This document shows positions 1 through 7,570 of a stretch of DNA of 64,000 nucleotides, in pieces. The DNA is from JABCPE02 sp963509715 (GTDB taxonomy: Bacteria; Bacteroidota; Bacteroidia; Flavobacteriales; Weeksellaceae), in contig CAUPCB010000003.1 in NCBI GenBank assembly GCA_963509715.1, positions 1 to 64,000 on the forward strand. Reading direction: 5' to 3'. Numbering within the stretch: position 1 is the stretch's first letter; every line of letters starts with the position of its first letter. The notes beneath the pieces are model-generated. The model ran no database searches. It saw nothing but the letters and a program-made list of their open reading frames with translations, and was not told where the DNA came from. Both the position numbers and the translations under genes were made by a program.

Positions 1-22
1 CAAGAATAAACAAAAGATAAAT

Positions 23-1279
23 ATGAGTTGTGGATGTAGAACATCTGGCGATTCTTCACATAGTTGTGGCTCTAAAAGCGAGACGGGCTGTGACAAAGTA
101 GATACCTGCGGGAACAGTTATAAACTGAATGTTTTTGACTGGCTTGCCAATATAAAATCTCCACTGAATGAGTGTGATTATGTTGAGGTTAGATTTAAAA
201 ATGAAAGAAAAAATTTTTATCATAACATAAATAAACTGCCGCTGCATATAGGAAGTATAGTAACGGTAGAGTCCAGCTCAGGATACGATGTTGGAGTGGT
301 GAGTCTCACAGGCGAACTGGTGAGGATACAGATGAAAAAGAAAAATTTTGGAGAAGAACAAGCCTCCAAAATAATCCGTATAGCTACACAAAAAGATGTA
401 GAAATATGGCAAAATTCTAGAAAAAAAGAAGAAGAAGTAAAGAAAGAAGCAAGAAAAATCGCCTTGAATCTAAATCTTGAAATGAAAATTTCGGATATAG
501 AATACCAAGGAGACGGCTCTAAGATTACTTTTTACTACACAGCAGAAGGAAGGGTAGATTTCCGACAGCTGATAAAGGAATATGCGGCTGTTTTTCGTGC
601 TAAAGTAGACATGAAACAGATAGGCTACCGACAGGAAGCAGCTAAACTGGGCGGAATAGGCTCTTGTGGCAGGGAACTCTGCTGTTCTACATGGCTTACG
701 GATTTTCGTTCGGTGAATACTAATGCAGCCAGATACCAGCAGCTGAGCATAAACCCATTGAAACTTGCAGGACAGTGCGGTAAGCTGAAATGTTGTCTGA
801 ATTTTGAATTGGACAGCTACATGGATGCTCTCAGCCATTTTCCTTCTTCCAGCACGGTTTTGGATACAGAAAAAGGAAAGGCTTTCTGCATTAAAATAGA
901 TGTTTTCAAAAAGAGAATGTGGTTCGCATATGTGGATAACTCTATCCTTTGGTATGACCTAGATATCCAAGAGGTGAAGGAGATGATTTCCATGAATAAA
1001 AAAGGAAACAAAATCCCGCCATTAGAGGAATATAAAACCCAAGAATTGTCTGCTCCTACAAAGGAAATTGATTTGATTCAGGAGAATAATATAGATCGTT
1101 TCGAGAAGAAAAAATCAAACAAAAAGCCTAAAAACAAGGAAAAGAAAAACACTTCTCCAAAGGAAGAAAAAAACAATAATAATGCTCCGAAACAGAATGA
1201 TTCAGAGCAACAAAAACCAAACAATAGAAAGAATAATAAAAAAAGAAATAACCCCAAAAAAAATAATAATGATGGGTAA
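23..1279 (+). CDS. ricT: PSP1-domain protein, RicT/YaaT-like
   Basis: A 418-residue protein of the PSP1 C-terminal domain family (YaaT/RicT). In Bacillus, RicT is part of an iron-sulfur-binding complex that affects RNase Y and RNA maturation; the role in Bacteroidota is not established. The hallmark cysteine clusters are visible: SCGRELCC with Cys215, Cys220 and Cys221, and GQCGKLKCC with Cys252, Cys257 and Cys258. The N-terminus adds several more cysteines (MSCGC, SCG, GCDKVDTC). From about residue 350 the tail is a low-complexity Lys/Asn-rich segment, probably disordered and possibly RNA-binding (inference). The ATG is 22 bases into the window, so its promoter may lie outside. It overlaps gldH by a few bases. 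Confidence 0.88.
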   Translation: MSCGCRTSGDSSHSCGSKSETGCDKVDTCGNSYKLNVFDWLANIKSPLNECDYVEVRFKNERKNFYHNINKLPLHIGSIVTVESSSGYDVGVVSLTGELVRIQMKKKNFGEEQASKIIRIATQKDVEIWQNSRKKEEEVKKEARKIALNLNLEMKISDIEYQGDGSKITFYYTAEGRVDFRQLIKEYAAVFRAKVDMKQIGYRQEAAKLGGIGSCGRELCCSTWLTDFRSVNTNAARYQQLSINPLKLAGQCGKLKCCLNFELDSYMDALSHFPSSSTVLDTEKGKAFCIKIDVFKKRMWFAYVDNSILWYDLDIQEVKEMISMNKKGNKIPPLEEYKTQELSAPTKEIDLIQENNIDRFEKKKSNKKPKNKEKKNTSPKEEKNNNNAPKQNDSEQQKPNNRKNNKKRNNPKKNNNDG

Positions 1280-1745
1280 AAAGATATGGCTATTCGCAGC
1301 ATTGTGGTTTATTTCCATAGGTTGTTCTAGCGAGGGAGAAATCTATATGACCGAGGTGAATAATCTCTGGGGAAAGAATGATGCTAAAAAAATAGAGTTC
1401 GAAATCAAAGATTCTAAGTTTCCAAAAAACCTTATATTTGTTGTAAGGAATAATAATGAATATCCTTATAATAACTTGTTTCTAATCTCTACTATCAAAG
1501 GAGAAAAGAATAAAGTTTTGAAAACGGATACACTTCAGTATATTTTAGCAAAACCAAATGGAGAATGGTACGGAAGTGGTATAGGAGATGTTAAGGAAAT
1601 TCTAGTTCAGTATAAAAATGAATACAAATTCCCAGCAAACGGTAAATATAAAGTGGAACTAAAACACGGAATGAGAACCGACCAGCTGAAAGGAATAGAG
1701 GATATAGGCATTAAAATAGAAAATATAAAAACAACAACTCCGTAA
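1269..1745 (+). CDS. gldH: gliding motility lipoprotein GldH
   Basis: About 158 residues. The N-terminus is a lipoprotein signal (MMGKKIWLFAALWFISIGC) with lipobox SIGC, followed by a GldH-type body that includes NNLWGKND and PNGEWYGSGIGD. GldH is one of the lipoproteins needed for gliding in Flavobacterium johnsoniae. A longer reading from 1182 exists, but it adds a Lys/Asn-rich extension fully inside ricT and buries the signal peptide. I therefore place the start at the tandem ATGs at 1269/1272, overlapping ricT by about 10 bases. The PBP1A gene follows after 5 bases, so ricT-gldH-PBP1A are probably co-transcribed. Confidence 0.85.
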   Translation: MMGKKIWLFAALWFISIGCSSEGEIYMTEVNNLWGKNDAKKIEFEIKDSKFPKNLIFVVRNNNEYPYNNLFLISTIKGEKNKVLKTDTLQYILAKPNGEWYGSGIGDVKEILVQYKNEYKFPANGKYKVELKHGMRTDQLKGIEDIGIKIENIKTTTP

Positions 1746-1750
1746 TAAAC

Positions 1751-4084
1751 ATGGAAAACGAAAAAAAACTTCCCACAAAAAAGAAAAAATCTTATGTAGG
1801 AAGATGGATTAAGTTGATTTGGTTAGGATTTATAGGAACAGTTGCTGCCATAGTGGCTTTGTTCTTTTCTATTTCACAGGGTTTTCTTGGGGAGATGCCC
1901 GATATGAAAGATATAGAAAATCCAGATATCTATGTAGCATCAGAGATTATTTCTTCTGATGGAGTGGTTTTGGGTAAATTTGAAAAAGAAAAAACCCAGC
2001 CAGTTACTTATAATCAGCTTCCGCCGTATTTGGTTTATGCTCTTTATGCGAAGGAAGATGAGCGTTTCAGAGAGCATTCTGGAATAGACCTAAAATCCAT
2101 AGTGAGAGCAGTCTATTTCCGAGGCGAAAGAGGGGGAGGTTCTACTATTACCCAGCAGTTAGCCAAGCTTTTATTTACAAAATCAGCTGCACAAAGTAAA
2201 ATGGAAAGGGCTTTTCAAAAGCTTAAAGAATGGTCTGTAGCGGTAAGTTTGGAGAAAAGATATACCAAAGAGGAGATTATTACTCTGTATTTCAATAAGT
2301 TTGATTTCCTTTATAATGCCAATGGAATAGAAATGGCATCAAAGGTTTATTTCAATAAAAAAACCAAAGACCTTACTCTTTCTGAGGCGGCTACATTTGT
2401 AGCAATGCTGGAAAACCCAGTGAAAAACAACCCACTTAGAAACTTGGAAAGAGCTACAGAGAGAAGAAATGTAGTTCTGAAACAAATGCTTGAAACTAAA
2501 TACATAGACCAAGCAACCTATGACAAGGCTGTACAAGAGCCAATAAAAACTGATTATCAAAACATTAAAGGAATAGACCAGGGCTATTCTGCATATTACA
2601 AACATTATCTTCGTCAGGAAATTTCTACATATCTTAAAGATTATGAAAAGAAAACAGGAAAAGAACTGAACATATATAGAGATGGACTAAAAATATATGT
2701 TACCGTTGATTCCAAAATGCAGAAATACGCAGAAGAAGCGATAAAAGAACACTTGACCAATCTGCAGAAAAGTTTTGATAACGAACAAAAAAATAATAGA
2801 AAGAGACCATTTTATCATATTTCTGACAAACAGGTAAATGACATTATGATGGCTTCTGTGAAGAGAACAGGAAGGTATAAACAACTTGCAGAGGCTGGTG
2901 TGTCAGAGGATTCTATCCTTATGGAGTTTAAGAAACCTGTAAAAACTTCTATCTTTACTTGGGAGGGCGAGCAGGATGTGGAGATGTCTCCATGGGACTC
3001 TATCCGTTATCACAAGCAGATAGCACAGGCAGGACTTATGGCTATGGAGCCTACAACAGGAGATATTAAGGCTTGGGTCGGAGGGATCAACTGGGAGCAC
3101 TTCCAGTATGACCATGTGAAACAAGGGAAAAGACAGGTAGGTTCTACCTTTAAGCCTTTTGTATATGCTACGGCAATTATAAATTTAGGAATGACACCGT
3201 GTACGCCTATTTCTAATGCATCTTACAGCAGAGGTTCTTGGCATGTAAAAGGTTCTGGCGGTATGCTTAGGATGAAAGATGGTCTGGCTCATTCCAAAAA
3301 CCCGATAGCAGTCCGTTTGATGGAAGCGGCAGGTCCTAAAAATGTAATCCAATTAGCTAGAGATTTAGGAGTTACAGGCGAGATGACACCTGATTTAGCA
3401 ACAGCTTTGGGGTCTTCAGATATTACCATTTATGAGATGCTTGGGGCTTATAGTACCTTTGCTAACTATGGGAATTATATAAAGCCAGAGATGATTTGGC
3501 GTATTGAAGATGCCAACGGAAGGGTTATCAAGGAGGTGACAACAGAGGTCAGAGAAGTAATGAACCCTATACATGCCTATAGTATGATAGATATGATGAA
3601 AGGAGTAGCCAGCTATGGAACGGCATCTAGACAGCTTAGAAGTATGGGTATCAATGCAGAAATAGCAGGTAAAACAGGGACTACACAGAAAAACTCAGAT
3701 GGTTGGTTCATAGGGATAACTCCTAAACTAGCCACAGGTGTATGGGTAGGATGGGAAGATAGAGCAACTCACTTCTGGAGTACAGGAGAAGGGCAGGGGG
3801 CGAAAATGGCGCTTCCTATCTGGGGTTATTTTATGAAGAGAATTTATACTGATAAATCATTGAAAATCACACAAGAAGATAAATTTGAAAAGCCATCTGA
3901 CTGGAAAGGAGATTGTTCTGATTTGCAGGGACTTGGAGGCTATGGAGACGAAGGAGGACTGCAGACAATAGATGAAATACAAAATCCTAATAAAGGAAAA
4001 GATAAATCAAAATCAAACCAAAACAGGGAAGAGGATATTGACAGCAGGATAAATCAAGGGGATGATATAGATTTTAATCAATAA
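1751..4084 (+). CDS. penicillin-binding protein 1A (transglycosylase/transpeptidase)
   Basis: A 777-residue bifunctional class A PBP that polymerises and cross-links peptidoglycan. A lysine-rich cytoplasmic start is followed by one membrane anchor (about residues 20-42). The GT51 glycosyltransferase domain has EDERFREHSG with catalytic Glu102, and GGGSTITQQLAK near 128-139. The transpeptidase domain has GSTFKPF with nucleophile Ser465, a SKN motif (AHSKNP), and KTGTTQ. The C-terminus is polar and low complexity. It sits 5 bases after gldH and 15 bases before folE, on the same strand. Confidence 0.95.
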   Translation: MENEKKLPTKKKKSYVGRWIKLIWLGFIGTVAAIVALFFSISQGFLGEMPDMKDIENPDIYVASEIISSDGVVLGKFEKEKTQPVTYNQLPPYLVYALYAKEDERFREHSGIDLKSIVRAVYFRGERGGGSTITQQLAKLLFTKSAAQSKMERAFQKLKEWSVAVSLEKRYTKEEIITLYFNKFDFLYNANGIEMASKVYFNKKTKDLTLSEAATFVAMLENPVKNNPLRNLERATERRNVVLKQMLETKYIDQATYDKAVQEPIKTDYQNIKGIDQGYSAYYKHYLRQEISTYLKDYEKKTGKELNIYRDGLKIYVTVDSKMQKYAEEAIKEHLTNLQKSFDNEQKNNRKRPFYHISDKQVNDIMMASVKRTGRYKQLAEAGVSEDSILMEFKKPVKTSIFTWEGEQDVEMSPWDSIRYHKQIAQAGLMAMEPTTGDIKAWVGGINWEHFQYDHVKQGKRQVGSTFKPFVYATAIINLGMTPCTPISNASYSRGSWHVKGSGGMLRMKDGLAHSKNPIAVRLMEAAGPKNVIQLARDLGVTGEMTPDLATALGSSDITIYEMLGAYSTFANYGNYIKPEMIWRIEDANGRVIKEVTTEVREVMNPIHAYSMIDMMKGVASYGTASRQLRSMGINAEIAGKTGTTQKNSDGWFIGITPKLATGVWVGWEDRATHFWSTGEGQGAKMALPIWGYFMKRIYTDKSLKITQEDKFEKPSDWKGDCSDLQGLGGYGDEGGLQTIDEIQNPNKGKDKSKSNQNREEDIDSRINQGDDIDFNQ

Positions 4085-4099
4085 AAAATTAAAATAGAA

Positions 4100-4765
4100 A
4101 TGACAGATTTCTCAGATATAGAAGATGATTTTTTTACAGGCAAGGAACATACGCCTCTTCGTAAAGATGCTTTTCTGCTTTCTCCTGATGAAAAGATAGA
4201 AAAGATAGAAAAACTTTTTGGGGAGATTATGCACACCCTTGGGCTGGATATGACAGATGACAGCCTGAAAGACTCTCCAAAAAGAGTCGCAAAGATGTAT
4301 GTGAATGAGATTTTCGGTGGGCTTCTTCCTGAAAACAAACCAGGGATTTCTACCTTTAAAAATCAATACAGATATCGTCAGATGCTTGTAGAAAAAGATA
4401 TCACGATGTATTCTTTCTGCGAACATCACTTTTTGCCTATCATCGGAAGAGCCCATGTAGCTTATATTTCTAATGGAGAGGTTATAGGATTGTCTAAAAT
4501 CAATAGAATTGTGAATTACTATGCTAGCCGTCCACAGGTTCAGGAGCGATTGACAATGCAGATTGTCCAAGCGATGAAAGAGGCTCTTGGAACAGAAGAT
4601 GTGGCGTGTATCATAGACGCTAAACATCTTTGTGTAAACTGTAGAGGGATAAAAGATACTGCCAGCAGCACCATCACAGCTGAGCTTAGCGGACTATTTA
4701 GAAAAAATCCTACAACACGAAAAGAATTCCTGCACTATGTGGGAAGTCATACGAAACTTGACTAA
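4100..4765 (+). CDS. folE: GTP cyclohydrolase I
   Basis: A 221-residue FolE that converts GTP to 7,8-dihydroneopterin triphosphate, the first step of tetrahydrofolate synthesis. The zinc site is intact: SFCEHHF gives Cys107 and His110, and HLCVNCRG gives Cys178. GLSKINRIV and SRPQVQERLT are standard family motifs. The first 35 residues are a variable acidic extension. PabB and PabC, which make the pABA half of folate, are encoded in the same window at 44.5-46.1 kb but not adjacent. The gene is tightly spaced with its neighbours and probably belongs to the operon starting at ricT. Confidence 0.96.
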   Translation: MTDFSDIEDDFFTGKEHTPLRKDAFLLSPDEKIEKIEKLFGEIMHTLGLDMTDDSLKDSPKRVAKMYVNEIFGGLLPENKPGISTFKNQYRYRQMLVEKDITMYSFCEHHFLPIIGRAHVAYISNGEVIGLSKINRIVNYYASRPQVQERLTMQIVQAMKEALGTEDVACIIDAKHLCVNCRGIKDTASSTITAELSGLFRKNPTTRKEFLHYVGSHTKLD

Positions 4766-4780
4766 AATTAAAATACGAAA

Positions 4781-6079
4781 ATGAATATAGAACTTCAACA
4801 AAAACTAAATCTTGCTGTTCAAGCACAAAAAGAATGGCGAGAGGTAAGTTTTGAGAAAAGACAAGAATTATTAAAGAATTTATCTAAAAATATTCTTGAA
4901 AATCATGAGGAATACAGCCAAATGATTACGCGAGAAATGCACAAGCCTATTTCCCAATCAAGAGGAGAGGTTAAGAAATGTGCAATGATGACAGACTATT
5001 ATGTGGCCGCAGAGAATGTCCTAAAACCAGAGATTGTAGAAACAGAACTTTCTGCAAGTGAGGTTTATTACCAGCCAATGGGAGTTATTCTAGGAATTAT
5101 GCCATGGAATTTCCCTTTCTGGCAGGCGCTTCGTTTTGCAGTGCCGACTATTTTGGCAGGAAATGTTGTCCTTCTGAAACATGCATCTATCTGCAAAGGT
5201 TCGGGAAGAGCCATAGAAGAACTATTCAAAAAATCTGGCTTCCCAGAAGGAATTTTGCAGAATATAGAGTATTCATATGCTGATATAGAGGAGCTTATAA
5301 CAAATCCGCTGGTGAAAGGAGTGAGCCTTACAGGAAGTGAGACAACGGGAAGAAAAATAGCATCTCTTGCAGGAGCGAATATTAAAAAATCATTGTTGGA
5401 ATTAGGTGGGAACGATGCTTTTATCGTTTTAGATGATACAGATTTAGATAAGACAGCGAAGCAGGGTGCTGCGGCAAGGCTGAGAAACTGTGGACAGGCG
5501 TGTACATCAGCAAAAAGATTTATTATCCAAGAAAGTATCTATGCCGAGTTTTTGGAAAAATTAAAAACAGAATACCAAAAATACGAATTAGGCGATCCAT
5601 TTGATGATAAAACAGAACTAAGCGGGCTGGCTTCAAAATCCTTTGCGGATGAGCTTCAGCAGCAGTATGAAAAGGCTTTGGAGCATGGAGCAGAGGTTAT
5701 AATTCCGCTGGAGAGAGTGGATGATATTTCATTTAAACCAGGGCTTATTAAGATGAACCTTGACAATCCGATGATTGATGAGGAACTTTTCGGGCCGCTG
5801 GGAATGGTAATTTCAGCAAAAGATGACGAAGAAATTTTGAAAATAGCGAATAATACTAACTTCGGTCTAGGAAATTCGGTTTGGACTTCAAGTAAAGAGA
5901 GAGCTTATTTCTTTGCAGAAAATCTAGAATCAGGGACAGTTTCTTTGAACAAGTTGATGACTTCTGACCCTCGTTTCCCATTTGGAGGAACGAAAAACTC
6001 TGGATACGGGCTGGAACTTTCTTTGAAAACTTTGAAAGAATTCTGCGTAACGAAGAGTGTTTTCGGTGAAGTGAAATAA
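4781..6079 (+). CDS. NAD(P)-dependent aldehyde dehydrogenase, succinate-semialdehyde type
   Basis: A 432-residue aldehyde dehydrogenase superfamily enzyme, near the 450-residue length of the Bacteroidota proteins annotated as succinate-semialdehyde dehydrogenase. The general base is Glu207 (LELGGND) and the nucleophile is Cys241 (GQACTSAKRF). MPWNFPFWQ is the N-terminal cofactor-domain motif and PFGGTKNSGYG the C-terminal motif. The substrate is inferred from family resemblance only; no GABA-pathway gene lies nearby. It is the last gene of the plus-strand run before a strong terminator at 6101. Confidence 0.85.
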   Translation: MNIELQQKLNLAVQAQKEWREVSFEKRQELLKNLSKNILENHEEYSQMITREMHKPISQSRGEVKKCAMMTDYYVAAENVLKPEIVETELSASEVYYQPMGVILGIMPWNFPFWQALRFAVPTILAGNVVLLKHASICKGSGRAIEELFKKSGFPEGILQNIEYSYADIEELITNPLVKGVSLTGSETTGRKIASLAGANIKKSLLELGGNDAFIVLDDTDLDKTAKQGAAARLRNCGQACTSAKRFIIQESIYAEFLEKLKTEYQKYELGDPFDDKTELSGLASKSFADELQQQYEKALEHGAEVIIPLERVDDISFKPGLIKMNLDNPMIDEELFGPLGMVISAKDDEEILKIANNTNFGLGNSVWTSSKERAYFFAENLESGTVSLNKLMTSDPRFPFGGTKNSGYGLELSLKTLKEFCVTKSVFGEVK

Positions 6080-6100
6080 TTTTACTTTCAAATAAAAATG

Positions 6101-6128
6101 AAAAAACCGCTTAAAAAAGCGGTTTTTT
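6101..6128. terminator. bidirectional Rho-independent terminator
   Basis: A perfect 12-bp stem (AAAAAACCGCTT with AAGCGGTTTTTT) around a 4-nt A loop. T-runs follow in both orientations. It lies between the convergent aldehyde dehydrogenase (+) and DUF5689 lipoprotein (-) genes and can serve both. Confidence 0.9.
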
Positions 6129-6143
6129 ATTTAATGGTGTTTT

Positions 6144-7541
6144 TTATTCTACTTTGATATTATCTATCTGAATAGTCGTAGTTGGCAGGGTTCCGCCTCC
6201 GTGATATTCAAAGATGATAAATCCATTTCCTGTAAGCGTGGAAGGCTTCATCCAGTGTCCACTATTGGTGAAGTTTGCAGGATAATTAGTATTGTTAGAA
6301 GAAATAGTAAATGCGCTGGTGATGTCTGTCAGTGTGGCATTTAGGATATTTCCAGAAGGCTGATAGTCTGTGGAATAGTAGACTTTCAGAACATTCCCGT
6401 TATAGTGTCCATCTTTAGAATCAAAGGAGAATTTAGTCATATTGGAGAAATTGACAGGCACGATGAACATCGTTTTAGATTCTGGCTTAGGGCCTGTAGC
6501 ACCAAAACCAAGGTTAAGGTATTTGTTTCCAGAATGGCTGGATACTCTCCAATATCTATTCCCTAATACAGGGTCGTTGATATATTTAGGCAACGCCTCA
6601 GAAGAAGCTCCTGTATTATAAGATTCGAAATTTTCAGTAGTTCCCGCACCAGCATAAACGATGGCTGTTCCACCTTTTGCAGGAGCAGTGTCTGCCCTTT
6701 CCTGTGTGAAATTCACATCGCTGGTGCTTCTTATCAGCATTTGATAAGTGGTATTGTATTTACTTACCACGAAGGTGATACTTCCCTTCCCAGTAGGAAG
6801 TTTGTCTTTTCCAAAGTCAGCAAATTTAGATGTTCTCAGAATAGCTGTTTTTCCACTTGCATCTACTAACTCTCTGTTAGTATCAACATTAGAAGAAACA
6901 TCTATATAAGTTTTAGGCCCATTAGGAACTAAAATTTCGCTGTCAGTAAACTGCACATTTAGAACAGTTACCAGCTTATTGATGTGCTGAGCTTGTTTAG
7001 CTTCATCTAAATTAGCCAAAGCCAGAGGAACAAGGTTTGCAATGTCCGCTCTTCCGTTATTACACACTATAGAAAGATAGTTTCCAAGGGAAGATGAAGG
7101 GATTTTTCCAACAGTATATTGAGCATCTGTGACACCTAATTTTGTAACGCCTTTATCTACTCTTAAAATCAAACCTTTTGCATTGATTCTGATATGAGTT
7201 CCCACAGGAAAATCTGTGTAGCTGTGTGTTTTTTCAATTTCTATTTGAAGTCCCACCGTAGGATTTTCTGGTTTGTCTTGGAAAACAATAGTTTTGTAGA
7301 AATTACCCTTTTCATCAGAAGAAATCACATATCCATCAAAGATTTGGTCATCAGTGATAGCCAAGGCGCTGCCGTTACTCGGAGCCAATGCCGCAAAGGC
7401 TGCCATAGTAGTATTAGTATCTCCAAACTTATTGGTACATGTAATATCTGGAATACTCCAGTCATCTTTTCTTACGCAGGAAGTGGTAATTCCGAATAGC
7501 AATAAAGCTCCTACAACCTGTTTTAGATATACTTTTTTCAT
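6144..7541 (-). CDS. DUF5689 domain surface lipoprotein
   Basis: A 465-residue lipoprotein. The signal ends at lipobox TTSC (about Cys22). The N-terminal half matches the DUF5689 family of Bacteroidota, with segments such as DGYVISSDEKGNFYKT and FPVGTHIRI. The C-terminal part (from about residue 300: ENFESYNTG, then YWRVSSHSGNKYLNLG) resembles the jelly-roll carbohydrate-binding-like domain called choice-of-anchor J. DUF5689 proteins often accompany TonB receptors and secreted nucleases. Here the gene is 29 bases downstream of the TonB receptor on the same strand, so it is probably the surface-exposed partner in that transport system (inference). Confidence 0.85.
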   Translation of the reverse strand: MKKVYLKQVVGALLLFGITTSCVRKDDWSIPDITCTNKFGDTNTTMAAFAALAPSNGSALAITDDQIFDGYVISSDEKGNFYKTIVFQDKPENPTVGLQIEIEKTHSYTDFPVGTHIRINAKGLILRVDKGVTKLGVTDAQYTVGKIPSSSLGNYLSIVCNNGRADIANLVPLALANLDEAKQAQHINKLVTVLNVQFTDSEILVPNGPKTYIDVSSNVDTNRELVDASGKTAILRTSKFADFGKDKLPTGKGSITFVVSKYNTTYQMLIRSTSDVNFTQERADTAPAKGGTAIVYAGAGTTENFESYNTGASSEALPKYINDPVLGNRYWRVSSHSGNKYLNLGFGATGPKPESKTMFIVPVNFSNMTKFSFDSKDGHYNGNVLKVYYSTDYQPSGNILNATLTDITSAFTISSNNTNYPANFTNSGHWMKPSTLTGNGFIIFEYHGGGTLPTTTIQIDNIKVE

Positions 7542-7570
7542 TTTTATATATTTTTTAAAAGAATTACTAA

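Noticed and set aside
1182..1268. Upstream start for the GldH gene
   Set aside because: The added residues overlap ricT and would place a Lys/Asn-rich stretch before a clear lipoprotein signal peptide.
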